Origin: Paenibacillus sp. P25
Lineage (GTDB): Bacteria > Bacillota > Bacilli > Paenibacillales > NBRC-103111
DNA: 64,000 bases
Direction of reading: 5' to 3'
Assembly (NCBI GenBank): GCA_024704175.1
Contig: CP085629.1
Location: forward strand, 7,925,501 to 7,989,500
The position numbers were made by a program, and so were the translations under genes. Position 1 is the first letter of the stretch; every line of letters starts with the position of its first letter. This document shows, one piece after another, positions 30,123 to 37,939 of the stretch. The notes under the pieces are model-generated. The model saw only the letters and a program-made list of their open reading frames with translations, ran no database searches and had not been told where the DNA came from.

Positions 30123-30269
30123 ATGAATTATACGAGCTGGTTTATTCCTTTATCTATTATCGTTTCCAGTCTTTTTACCATATCCGTTATTATTTTGACG
30201 ATCGCTACGTTAATCTTTCGGACCAAAATTATCAGAAAGTATGATCGGGGGAGAAGAACTGATGTCTGA
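30123..30269 (+). CDS. Small membrane protein of 48 residues in the exopolysaccharide operon
   Basis: ATG at 30123 has AGGAG eleven bases upstream. The product is MNYTSWFIPLSIIVSSLFTI followed by a second hydrophobic stretch to about residue 32 and a basic tail RTKIIRKYDRGRR. The stop at 30267-30269 overlaps the glycosyltransferase start (30262) by eight bases, so the two are translationally coupled. No family recognised; it may help assemble the synthase in the membrane (inference). Confidence 0.65.
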   Translation: MNYTSWFIPLSIIVSSLFTISVIILTIATLIFRTKIIRKYDRGRRTDV

Positions 30270-31557
30270 TATGATCCTCGTCTTCTCTGTCATCAGTATC
30301 TGGATCGCCGTCCTGGAAGCTATTGTCATTGTGGCGGGTGCGATCCGGTTTATTTATAAACAGAACAAAGCGCCCCTTGTTATCCCCGATAATATGGACC
30401 ATTTCCCAACGGTTACTATCATGGTACCCGCGCATAATGAAGAAATCGTTATCGCTTCGACGGTAGAGCACATCTTGCAATTAAATTACCCCGAAGATAA
30501 AGTCCAAATCATCGTTATTGCCGACAATTGCTCGGACCGGACTGCCCACAATGTAAAGATACTTAAGGAAAAGCGGGCTTATCGGCACCGAAACTTTCAC
30601 ATTATGGAGCGCACAGGAACCGGCGGCAAATCAGGTGCTCTGAATGATGCGCTGAAGATGGCAACGGGAGACTGGATTTGTGTATATGATGCGGATGCGG
30701 CGCCTGAGAAAAATGCGCTTCTGTTTCTGACGCAGAAAGCGATGGAAAAGCCGGATTTGTACGGAGCCGTATTCGGGCGCAATAAAGCACGGAACCGAAA
30801 TCAGAACTTTTTGTTGAAATGTATTAATTTGGAGCTGGTCACCGTTCAACGGATCCACCACACCGGGTTGTGGGAGTTATTTAAAATCGGTACCATTCCA
30901 GGCACGAATTTTATTGTGAAGACAGCGCTGATTCGCGATATTGGCGGTTGGGATGAGGATGCGCTCACAGAAGATACGGCGATTTCCTTCGAAATTTTGA
31001 CAAGAGGGCAGTTCATCGCTCTGGCCCCGCAAGCGGAAGCTTACCAACAGGAGCCCGAGAGCTTGGCTGTATATATGAAGCAGCGCGAGCGTTGGTCCAA
31101 AGGGAACTACCAAGTGATCCTGGACAACATCCATCACCTTTTCACTTCGGTCAGTTGGCGGATCAAGCTGCATATTCTTTATTATGCCGCCAGTTATTTT
31201 TGGTTTATGCTGGCCATTATTATTTCAGATATTCTCTTTGTCACTAACATCGTCTATCAAATCATTTCCTTGTTTAACCCTTCTGTCATTTCACCATTCT
31301 TCTTCTCGGACGATGTGTATGTGTATTTAATGATTGCTTGGGCGTTAATGTATTATATTTATGTGCTGCAAATCAATTTGGCCTTGGTCGCAGATATCGG
31401 ACAGAGCAATGTGAGCAATTTTGTTATAGCTTGCGTATCTTATTTTACGTATTCTCAGCTGTTTTTGATTATTTCGGTGAGAGCATTCTATTCTTTGTGC
31501 GTAGATAAGATCGTAGGCAGAAAGACGAAATGGTATAAAACACAGCGGTTTAATTAA
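30262..31557 (+). CDS. Processive family 2 glycosyltransferase (exopolysaccharide synthase, YdaM-like)
   Basis: Membrane glycosyltransferase of about 431 residues. One N-terminal helix is followed by a GT-A catalytic domain with PAHNEE, the sugar-nucleotide and metal motif DADAAPE, LTEDTAISFEI with the catalytic ED, and QRERW, the Q-x-x-R-W signature of processive synthases such as cellulose and poly-GlcNAc synthase. Four or more C-terminal helices form the export channel. ATG at 30262 has GGGGAGAAG upstream. There is no PilZ domain; control by c-di-GMP would come from the degenerate GGDEF protein upstream. Polymer identity is unknown. Intact. Confidence 0.88.
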   Translation: MSDMILVFSVISIWIAVLEAIVIVAGAIRFIYKQNKAPLVIPDNMDHFPTVTIMVPAHNEEIVIASTVEHILQLNYPEDKVQIIVIADNCSDRTAHNVKILKEKRAYRHRNFHIMERTGTGGKSGALNDALKMATGDWICVYDADAAPEKNALLFLTQKAMEKPDLYGAVFGRNKARNRNQNFLLKCINLELVTVQRIHHTGLWELFKIGTIPGTNFIVKTALIRDIGGWDEDALTEDTAISFEILTRGQFIALAPQAEAYQQEPESLAVYMKQRERWSKGNYQVILDNIHHLFTSVSWRIKLHILYYAASYFWFMLAIIISDILFVTNIVYQIISLFNPSVISPFFFSDDVYVYLMIAWALMYYIYVLQINLALVADIGQSNVSNFVIACVSYFTYSQLFLIISVRAFYSLCVDKIVGRKTKWYKTQRFN

Positions 31558-31584
31558 CCCGCCTTCTCCGGGAATTTATCAAAT

Positions 31585-31623
31585 GAAATCCTCCGTACCG
31601 TTTAGGGTACCGAGGATTTTTTA
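31585..31623 (+). terminator. Rho-independent terminator of the exopolysaccharide operon
   Basis: AAATCCTCCGTACC paired with GGTACCGAGGATTT (one mismatch), then T run. Confidence 0.88.
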
Positions 31624-32110
31624 GTTGAATTTCTAAGTTTTCGCGGTCTTATGCTTCGCACAGCCGTAAGCGTCAAACTCACCACACCTTCAACTGCTAA
31701 CCTGGCTATGAGATCATGAGATTAACCTGTATACGGAAGGTAACTCATGTATGCCACATCCTCAGTTACTCCAGATCCAAAGACTTCTCCCGTACAGTTT
31801 GTACCTCTTGCCACATTAGATCCACCTGGCGGCGTTTCTCCAGTTCCTTCTCTAATCCTTCATATCGCTGATGCCAGTATCGAGCTTCATTCCGGCTTTG
31901 ACCCAATGCTTTTGCACGAAGGGATTCACGCGCTTACTTCACCATGCTGACCTTTCCAAGCAATCAGCGTGTGTTCGGGGGAGTCGGGAAAGAGATGTGT
32001 TTTACGGAAAAACAATAAAAACCAGGTATGGTCCAGTTACACAGAAACGGTTTTTTGTGGTAAAATTATGCCCGAAAAATATTAAAGGAGGTCATGCGGT
32101 AGTTAAGTTT
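31624..32110. other. Gene-poor stretch with a decayed minus-strand reading frame
   Basis: No intact gene. The minus strand has a 55-codon open stretch (next entry). Before the AraC gene, TGTGGTAAAAT near 32056-32066 looks like an extended -10 box. Lower GC than the flanks suggests acquired or decaying DNA. Confidence 0.4.
31766..31933 (-). pseudogene. Coiled-coil reading-frame relic, unidentified
   Basis: The minus strand encodes ALGQSRNEARYWHQRYEGLE and then EKELEKRRQVDLMWQEV, an amphipathic helical segment, between two stops with no start codon or ribosome binding site. It resembles the linker of some regulators or transposases but I cannot name the family. Confidence 0.3.
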
Positions 32111-33028
32111 ATGGAAAAAGAATATAAAGTCCGGATATACCAGGTGGTCCGCTACATCGAAGAGAATTTGGCTTCTCCGCTTACCGTAGAGGAACTGGCC
32201 AACGTTTCCGCTTTTTCAGTCCATCATTTTCACCGTATATTCAAACGCGTGATGAACGAGAATGTGCTTCAGTTTATAAACCGGCTGAGGGTGGAATTGG
32301 TTGTCAAAATGATCCATCATAAACCGGAGCGCAGCTTAACCCAGATTGCGCTTGACTGCGGTCTGCAATCTCCCGCTCATCTGGCAAGGACGTTCCGCCG
32401 CTATATGGGGATGAGCGCTTCCGAATACAAGGATTCTATGGACCCCACCATAGAACGGTATGATAAAGCGCGGGTGGCTAAAGCGACCGGGAGCGACCTG
32501 ACTCGGGAAATGGAGGAGAAAATGGAAGAGAAGTACCGCAACCTGGGAATCACGATCCGGCGGCTTCCTGAAAGGCGTGCGGCCTGCATTCAACGTGTAG
32601 GGACACTTATCCGTGACGTGGCCGAGCTGATTGTCGAACTAGAGTTCGACAAACTCTATACTTGGATGCGAGCTCATGAACAGATAGAGAACGACAGCCA
32701 GGCGGTTGTTTCTATACTCGACGATCCTTATATTACCCCGGAGTCGAAGCAGCGTTATGCGGTTTGCTTCACGACATCAAAGACCGTCCCCTCTGCCACA
32801 GAGATACAGCCCTTTACACTTAAGGGTGGGATGTATGCCGTTGTTCCACTGACCGGACCGATTGATGAGTTGCACCCGCTCATACATATGGTGTCACTAC
32901 ATTGGCTTCGTCTCAGTCCCTATCAATGGGATGAAAGTCGAGGTATGCTTGCGATATTCCCGGACAACTCATGGGAAAATTTCCAGCCGGTTCGTATGGA
33001 ATTTTGTATCCCCATTCAACTAAGGTGA
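32111..33028 (+). CDS. AraC-family regulator with GyrI-like effector domain
   Basis: About 305 residues. The N-terminal AraC domain has LTVEELANVSAFSVHHFHRIFKRV and TQIALDCGLQSPAHLARTFRRYMGMSASEY. The C-terminal half is a GyrI-like (SOUL-fold) small-molecule binding domain, starting near LGITIRRLPERRAACIQRVGT and ending with WENFQPVRMEFCIPIQ. Such Rob/BmrR-like proteins sense hydrophobic drugs and activate efflux or stress genes. ATG at 32111 is the first good start, though AAAGGAGGTC lies about 19 bases before it, farther than usual. Intact. Confidence 0.82.
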   Translation: MEKEYKVRIYQVVRYIEENLASPLTVEELANVSAFSVHHFHRIFKRVMNENVLQFINRLRVELVVKMIHHKPERSLTQIALDCGLQSPAHLARTFRRYMGMSASEYKDSMDPTIERYDKARVAKATGSDLTREMEEKMEEKYRNLGITIRRLPERRAACIQRVGTLIRDVAELIVELEFDKLYTWMRAHEQIENDSQAVVSILDDPYITPESKQRYAVCFTTSKTVPSATEIQPFTLKGGMYAVVPLTGPIDELHPLIHMVSLHWLRLSPYQWDESRGMLAIFPDNSWENFQPVRMEFCIPIQLR

Positions 33029-33186
33029 GGAGATGAGTTTACACACCATGGGATAGGAAAGGTCTGCAAAAAGCAAAAATAGTTAAAACAATCCACAAGA
33101 ATTGGAAAGATATCATCCGGGGAGAGTGATACTATAATCTTGCTGGTGAAATTTAGTAGTATAACACAAACCTTAGGAGGCATTTT

Positions 33187-33885
33187 ATGTTACTTAAGAG
33201 AGCAAAAGTATTGATGTTAGCGGCCTTGTCAATCGTAGCACTACAAGTATTGCCAGCGGGTCGAGTTGAGGCCGCTGGAGGTTATGCTTGTGACGGTAGT
33301 CCTGGGGTTTATATTTACCAAGATGGTCATTATTCCGGGGCATGTACCCGTGTTGCTGTTGGTGATTACGCAGATTTAACTTCTCTGGGTATTCCAAATG
33401 ACTCTGCGTCTTCCGTTAGAATTATTAACAACCCAAATTCAGGTGTATATTACGAGGCTACTCTATATGACAACTCCAATTATCAAGGGGCAAACAGTAT
33501 AATTAGATTTGGATCAGATGAATTAGGGCAAGATGCGATCGGTAATGATAGGCTCTCTTCTCTGAAAGTAAGAACCATAAGTTATACTGAATATACGGGT
33601 GTATATTTATTCGAACATGATTATTACCACGGGGATTGGGTAAAGATTACCGCAAATACGGGTGACCTTGGAAACTTTAATGATAAAGCAAGTTCCGTTC
33701 TCATCTCGCGTACAGCATTTAACGGGTCCGAATACAAAGTGGCGTTATATGAAAATCCGGGTCTTTCGGGGCGTAGTACACCCATCTTCTCAGGCGATAC
33801 TCCGAGTCTTACTGCTAGCTTCCAGCAATATGGTAAAAATGGATTTAATGATATCACTAGCTCGGTCCTCGTGATCCGAAACTAA
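33187..33885 (+). CDS. Secreted beta/gamma-crystallin protein with four calcium-binding motifs
   Basis: Exported protein of 232 residues. The signal peptide ends near AGRVEAAG. The mature part has four Greek-key motifs forming two beta/gamma-crystallin domains. Each carries the microbial calcium motif (N/D)(N/D)xxSS: NDSASS, NDRLSS, NDKASS and NDITSS. Aromatic corners are VYIYQDGHYSG, ATLYDNSNYQGA, VYLFEHDYYHGD and VALYENPGLSG. Related proteins bind calcium, stabilise the protein and occur in spore coats or as secreted stress proteins. GGAGG precedes the ATG. It is a single gene with its own terminator. Confidence 0.88.
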   Translation: MLLKRAKVLMLAALSIVALQVLPAGRVEAAGGYACDGSPGVYIYQDGHYSGACTRVAVGDYADLTSLGIPNDSASSVRIINNPNSGVYYEATLYDNSNYQGANSIIRFGSDELGQDAIGNDRLSSLKVRTISYTEYTGVYLFEHDYYHGDWVKITANTGDLGNFNDKASSVLISRTAFNGSEYKVALYENPGLSGRSTPIFSGDTPSLTASFQQYGKNGFNDITSSVLVIRN

Positions 33886-33908
33886 AAGAAACGTTAGTTT
33901 AATAAAAG

Positions 33909-33958
33909 CAGCGGCCGACCAAGACGATTTCTCAGTCTTGGCCGGCCGCTGTTTCATT
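33909..33958 (+). terminator. Rho-independent terminator of the crystallin gene
   Basis: Long stem CAGCGGCCGACCAAGAC / GTCTTGGCCGGCCGCTG with one mismatch, nine-base loop and T-rich tail. Confidence 0.9.
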
Positions 33959-34160
33959 TTATGTTCAGTCTAAAAAATCTGTACAGTCAAAAATCTTCAC
34001 ATAGCAAAATAACCCAATCAAGCGAACTCGTGATATCTTTAAGGTTCTCACGCCAGAAAGGAGATCAGATCGCTAGAGTTTCCGTTATTTGTTTGGTTCA
34101 TTTTTCGATGCGAGTTCGAATTTCTCCACTAAACTGAAAATAAATGAAACAATATTAGAC

Positions 34161-34250
34161 CGCCAGAGGTGCGTTCGAAGGACTTTACGAAAGCGCACAG
34201 TCAATGATAAAAAGTGCTGAGCCTAATAAGACAAGGAAGGCGCACCTTTT
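34161..34250 (+). ncRNA. Candidate structured RNA or attenuator
   Basis: AGGTGCG (34167-34173) can pair with CGCACCT (34241-34247), which is followed by TTTT, closing an element of about 80 bases. The same GTGCG also pairs with GCGCAC at 34193-34198 in a tighter hairpin (GTGCGTTCG...CGAAAGCGCAC). The two folds exclude each other, as in switches. It lies upstream of the add promoter, so it would belong to a separate transcript. No known riboswitch core is seen. Confidence 0.35.
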
Positions 34251-34283
34251 ATCCTGCATTATTTCGATTCCATGTAATGTATA

Positions 34284-34312
34284 TTGACATAAATATGTCC
34301 ATGATGTAACAT
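34284..34312 (+). promoter_or_regulatory. Sigma-A promoter of add
   Basis: TTGACA (34284-34289), 17-base spacer, TAACAT (34307-34312), about 98 bases before the add start. Confidence 0.65.
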
Positions 34313-34409
34313 ATGATTAATTTTCTGCAGATCAAGTACCGGATTATTCCTTATTTGCGGTGATGACTCTCACTCAAGCAGAACCCGACAACAAGCGGAG
34401 GTGACTCGG

Positions 34410-35427
34410 ATGAATATTCATGCCTTGCCCAAGGTGGAGCTGCATTATCATTTGGACGGCAGTGTCAGGCCGTCAACCGTTCGAGACATTGCGCTGGAGG
34501 AAGGGATTTCGCTGCCTGCAACGGAGCTGGAGCAGCTCACCTCTTATCTGGAGGTAAAGGAAGACTGCAGCGACCTGAAGCAATATTTGTCGACCTTCGA
34601 GTCCGCCGATTCAATGCATGCAGTCGGCCCGGGGGCTCGAGCGTATTGCCTATGAAGCGGTGGAGGATGCGGCCCGGCAAAATATAAAATATCTGGAAAT
34701 CCGTTTCGCTCCCGCGCTGCATATGCAGAAGGGGCTGCAGCTCGAAGAGATCGTGTCGTGCGTGCTGGCGGGAATGAAGCAGGCCGAGCGGAAGTTCGGG
34801 ACCTTAGCTCGCGTCATCCTCATCTGCCTGAGGAGCCACTCGCTTGAAATGAACAAGGCGGTCGCTAAGACCGCCCGGCATTTTCTGGGGCAGGGCGTAG
34901 TGGGCCTGGATTTGGCCGGGGACGAGGCAGGTTTTCCGCCCCAGCTTCATAAGGAAGTATTCCGCCTGGCGCATAAGTACGATATTCCCATCACCATCCA
35001 TGCCGGAGAGGCCGCGGGGTCGGAGAATATCCGCGAGGCGATTACCGGGCTGCACGCGAAGCGAATCGGACACGGCGTAAGGCTCCGCGACGACCGGGAG
35101 CCGCTGGAGGCGGTCAGGGAGCGGCAAATTCCGCTGGAAATGTGCCTCACGAGCAACGTTCAGACCAAAGCCGTGAAATCATGGACCGAGCATCCGATTC
35201 GCGAGTATTATGATCAGGGAATTCTCATTACGGTAAACACGGACAATACGACCGTATCGAACACGAATATGACGCAGGAGTACGAGAAGCTGATCGGGAT
35301 TTATGATTTCGGGCTGAAGGACGTGAAGAACGTAATTATGAACGGGCTAAAGGCCTCTTTTCTGGAGGAGCATCTTAAGAAGAAGCTTCTGGCTGAATTC
35401 CGGAGCGAGTTTGAAAGGCTAGGCTAA
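34410..35427 (+). CDS. add: Adenosine deaminase, one apparent frameshift
   Basis: Zinc hydrolase that deaminates adenosine to inosine in purine salvage; about 339 residues. Metal and catalytic motifs are HYHLDG near residue 14 (zinc ligands), ITIHAGEA (His ligand and catalytic Glu), KRIGHGVRL, and NTDNT, which replaces the commoner NTDDP but keeps the zinc-binding Asp. ATG at 34410 has GGAGGTGA upstream. The frame breaks near 34620, where FESADSMH must join MQSARGLERIAYEA. Members of the add family also act on adenine, but HYHLDG and the overall layout fit adenosine deaminase. Confidence 0.87.
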
Positions 35428-35499
35428 GCGGCGCCGGATTGGAAAACATTGCACGGTGAAATGGCGGAGGACGCATGCTACAATAAAACGGACCAAACG

Positions 35500-35532
35500 A
35501 ACGGCAGGCTTACGGGCTTTGCCGTTTCTTTT
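35500..35532 (+). terminator. Hairpin with T-rich tail after add
   Basis: AACGGCAGGC paired imperfectly with GCTTTGCCGTT, then TTCTTTT. It probably ends the add transcript, but it is only 14 bases before the riboswitch and might be part of that leader. Confidence 0.6.
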
Positions 35533-35545
35533 GGAACATCGACTA

Positions 35546-35665
35546 CTAAGGCCGAAGCCTTCTTAGAGGGCGCGGGGAACCTTGTATTTTGGGGTGAAGC
35601 CACTTAGTGGCCGGGTGCTTGCTCTTTGACCCGAATCCGTCAGCTAACCTCGCAGGCCGTGAAAA
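35546..35665 (+). ncRNA. c-di-AMP riboswitch (ydaO-yuaA class)
   Basis: Contains the hallmark conserved blocks in order: GCGGGGGAACC-like GCGCGGGGAACC (35570-35581), TTGGGGTGAA (35589-35598), and ACCCGAATCCGTCAGCTAACCTCG (35630-35652), with a closing GGCC/GGCC helix at 35550 and 35655. This class binds c-di-AMP and usually turns off wall-hydrolase and osmotic genes by transcription termination. It directly precedes the CAP-domain gene. Confidence 0.9.
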
Positions 35666-35677
35666 GGAGAGGTTTTC

Positions 35678-36480
35678 ATGCGTTTTAAAAAGTCCGTTCT
35701 GGCGGGAGTACTTGCTCTCGGCACGATGGTCGGAGCAGGTGCGGCTTCCGCTGCGCCCTATACCTACTCGGTATCCGGCGGCAATACCGTTCCGTTTACG
35801 GTAGTATACGGCAGTGATGCGGTTAAGCTCGCGAATCAATACGGAATTGACCTGAATGCTCTGCTGCAATCGATTGAAAAATCCGCAGGCTCGAATTTTG
35901 GTTGGACAGGTCATTATATTCAGTGGCCAACAGGCACGAATGCAGGTACTGGCGGCGGTAAGGTAACAAAACCAAGTCCGGCGAAGCCGTCCCAACCGAC
36001 TGCCTCCCAACCGCCTAAGTCTCAGCCGACAGCAAATAAACCGGCAAGCAGGAAGCGGTTCCGGTGCAGCGTCCCAGCCTTCTGCGGGCAGCGGCAAAGA
36101 CGACTTCCACTTCGGCATTTGCCAGCCAGGTAGTGGACCTTGTGAACCAGGAGCGTGCCAAGGCAGGCCTGAAGCCTTTGACAGCGGACAGCGCCCTGAA
36201 CAAAATGGCTCTGGACAAAGCAAAGGATATGTACGCCAACAATTACTTTGATCATACGTCCCCGACTTACGGCTCGCCGTTCGATATGATGAAATCCTAC
36301 GGAATCAGCTTCACCTATGCCGGCGAGAATATCGCCAAAGGTCAGCGTACGCCGCAGGAAGTCATGAACGCTTGGATGAACAGCCAGGGTCACCGCGAGA
36401 ACATTCTGAGCCCGAACTATTCGAAAATCGGCGTTGCTTACTACAACGGCGAATGGGTTCAAGAATTTATTGCGAACTAA
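35678..36480 (+). CDS. Secreted CAP-domain (YkwD-like) protein, one apparent frameshift
   Basis: Exported protein of about 267 residues. The signal peptide ends near AGAASAA. A short N-terminal module (YTYSVSGGNTVPFTVVYGSD...) and a Pro/Ser/Lys/Gln-rich linker follow. The C-terminal CAP/SCP domain has ASQVVDLVNQERAKAGLKPLT, AKDMYANNYFDHTSPTYGSPFDMM with the conserved His, AGENIAKG with the conserved Glu, and NSQGHRENIL. CAP proteins of this group are linked to the wall and spore surface. The frame breaks near 36050 in the repetitive linker. Its mRNA leader is a c-di-AMP riboswitch, as in many Gram-positive wall-remodelling genes. SD AAAGGAGAGG. Confidence 0.85.
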
Positions 36481-36484
36481 ACGG

Positions 36485-36512
36485 AAAAGATCGTCTCCGG
36501 ACGGTCTTTTTT
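36485..36512 (+). terminator. Rho-independent terminator of the CAP gene
   Basis: AAGATCGTC-TCCG-GACGGTCTT stem (one G-T pair) followed by TTTT. Confidence 0.85.
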
Positions 36513-36571
36513 GCATATCGAATTCAATGTTATATTGCCCAGCTTGTAGATCATTATTTCAGTTAAAGACG

Positions 36572-36620
36572 AAAAAAACGGTTCTGCTCGCATGGTGAAT
36601 TTGCGACAGAGCCGTTTTTT
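36572..36620 (-). terminator. Rho-independent terminator of the YwnB-like gene (minus strand)
   Basis: AAAAAACGGTTCTG and CAGAGCCGTTTTTT pair with one mismatch around a 20-base loop. The T run on the minus strand fits the gene ending at 36637; it may be bidirectional. Confidence 0.82.
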
Positions 36621-36636
36621 CGGGTTGGGGAAGAAA

Positions 36637-37275
36637 TTATTCCGCCGAGCCGAAGGTAATGCGTTCGTTGATATGCTGCGGGTTCTCGATTTCATCCAGG
36701 ACACCGACGGCATAATCGGCATAGCTGATGTAGCTTTGTCCTTTGGAATTCACCAGCAGGTTATCCTTTCCTTTCGCGTAAGAGCCCGTTCTGGGTCCTT
36801 GCGGATCGAAGAAGGCGGAAGGACTGATGAACGTCCACTTGATGCCGCCGGATTGCTGCAGATCCTCCAAATTCTGCCCCTGACTTTTGGCTGTCGCCAA
36901 ATATTGCGGCGGGAACTCAGGGGTATCGAACAAGTGCAAGGTTTTGGCTTCGTCCACAAACAGGCTTCCCGCACCGCCTACGACGATTAATCTGGTATCG
37001 GGCGCTCCCTTGAGTGCCTCGATCAGATGCCTTCCCGCTTCCACATGAAGATGTTCATGGCCCGGTCCGGCGCCGAAGGCATTCACCACAACGTCAAAAG
37101 CTTGCAGGTCCGCTGAAGTCAGGCTGAATACGTCCTTCTCCAGCACGGCGGCCTTGGTCTCTGCCAGCTTGGCGGCATCCCTTAGGATCGCAGTAACCTC
37201 GTGCCCTCTGTCCAGCGCTTCTTTCATAATCAAGCTTCCTGCTTTGCCGGTCGCTCCAATAATTCCGATTTTCAT
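36637..37275 (-). CDS. NAD(P)-binding oxidoreductase, YwnB-like
   Basis: Atypical SDR of 212 residues with the N-terminal nucleotide motif IGIIGATGKAGSLIMKEAL, then VLEKDVF, DVVVNAFGAG and RLIVVGGAGSLFVD. It is the size and pattern of B. subtilis YwnB. An Rrf2-family regulator like YwnA lies just upstream on the same strand, as in B. subtilis. The gene is preceded by GAGGAGGAAT. A palindromic site lies at 37323-37351 in its promoter. Substrate unknown; YwnA/B-type pairs respond to thiol-reactive or oxidative stress in some species (inference here). Confidence 0.87.
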   Translation of the reverse strand: MKIGIIGATGKAGSLIMKEALDRGHEVTAILRDAAKLAETKAAVLEKDVFSLTSADLQAFDVVVNAFGAGPGHEHLHVEAGRHLIEALKGAPDTRLIVVGGAGSLFVDEAKTLHLFDTPEFPPQYLATAKSQGQNLEDLQQSGGIKWTFISPSAFFDPQGPRTGSYAKGKDNLLVNSKGQSYISYADYAVGVLDEIENPQHINERITFGSAE

Positions 37276-37322
37276 ATTCCATTCCTCCTCAAATTTATAC
37301 TAACCTAAAAGGATGCAAACTA

Positions 37323-37351
37323 TTGTAACAATGTAACTTACAACATTACAA
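37323..37351 (-). promoter_or_regulatory. Palindromic operator before the YwnB-like gene
   Basis: TTGTAA...TTACAA at the ends of a 29-base imperfect palindrome with GTAACTTAC inside. The GTAAC/GTTAC words also occur in the operator of the Rrf2 gene, which suggests a common regulator. Confidence 0.5.
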
Positions 37352-37411
37352 CAAGTTTGTGAAAAAGCTTCAAACCGAAGCCTTTTCGGTGAAAATCAAG
37401 CTCTTTCCCCA

Positions 37412-37853
37412 TTAGTTCGCGGCCTTCTTAACCTGATGGGACAGATCGTTCACGAGCTCATCCACCGTGATCTCCGCGAGGATTTGCTCCATGGCACTCT
37501 GGGCCCGCTTCAAGATCAGCTCCAGCACCGTCTGAATATGGGCTCCTACCGGACAATTCGGGTTAGGCTCCTCGTGAAAATGAAACAGGCCGCCTTCCTC
37601 CACCACATCCACCGCACGGAAAACGTCCAGCAAACGGATTCCGGACAAATCTTTAAGCAAATAGGCTCCGCCCGTACCGGCGCGTACGCCGACAAGTCCG
37701 GCTTTCTTCAGTCTGCCCCAAGATGCGGCGGATAATAACAGGATTCGTATTGACGCTGTCAGCAATCCATTCGGAGGTCGCATGATGTTCCTTGGCGAAG
37801 CCCAGCAGGGATAAGATATGAACTCCAATCGTAAACCGGTCGCTGATTTTCAT
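37412..37853 (-). CDS. Rrf2-family transcriptional regulator, YwnA-like; one apparent frameshift
   Basis: About 147 residues. The N-terminal helix-turn-helix starts MKISDRFTIGVHILSLLGF, with ATSEWIADSVNTNPVIIRRILG as the recognition region. The wing and dimer helix contain RLKKAGLVGVRAGTGGAYLLKDLSGIRLLDVFRAVD. A single Cys (PNPNCPVGAHIQ) lies where Fe-S or redox-sensing members carry their Cys, but only one is seen, as in YwnA-type sensors. The frame breaks near 37725. A perfect palindrome at 37872-37888 upstream is its probable autoregulatory operator. Confidence 0.82.
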
Positions 37854-37871
37854 GTTAAACACCCTTTCGAT

Positions 37872-37888
37872 GTAACTATTATAGTTAC
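37872..37888 (-). promoter_or_regulatory. Perfect palindromic operator of the Rrf2 regulator
   Basis: GTAACTAT-T-ATAGTTAC, an 8+1+8 perfect inverted repeat 19 bases upstream of the start codon, the position expected for autorepression. Confidence 0.7.
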
Positions 37889-37939
37889 GCCGTAACACTG
37901 AAGTCAAGGATGATTTTCTCCGGTACGGAGGCTTCCGAT

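Larger units (their letters stand above)
33959..34409. other. Intergenic region upstream of add
   Basis: About 450 bases with no protein gene. It holds the structured element at 34161-34250 and the add promoter at 34284-34312, listed separately. The part from 33960 to 34160 shows nothing I can name. Confidence 0.5.

Noticed and set aside
34161-34250. Lysine riboswitch
   Set aside because: Only the opening AGAGGTGCG resembles it. The later conserved parts are missing, the element is half the normal length, and no lysine gene follows.
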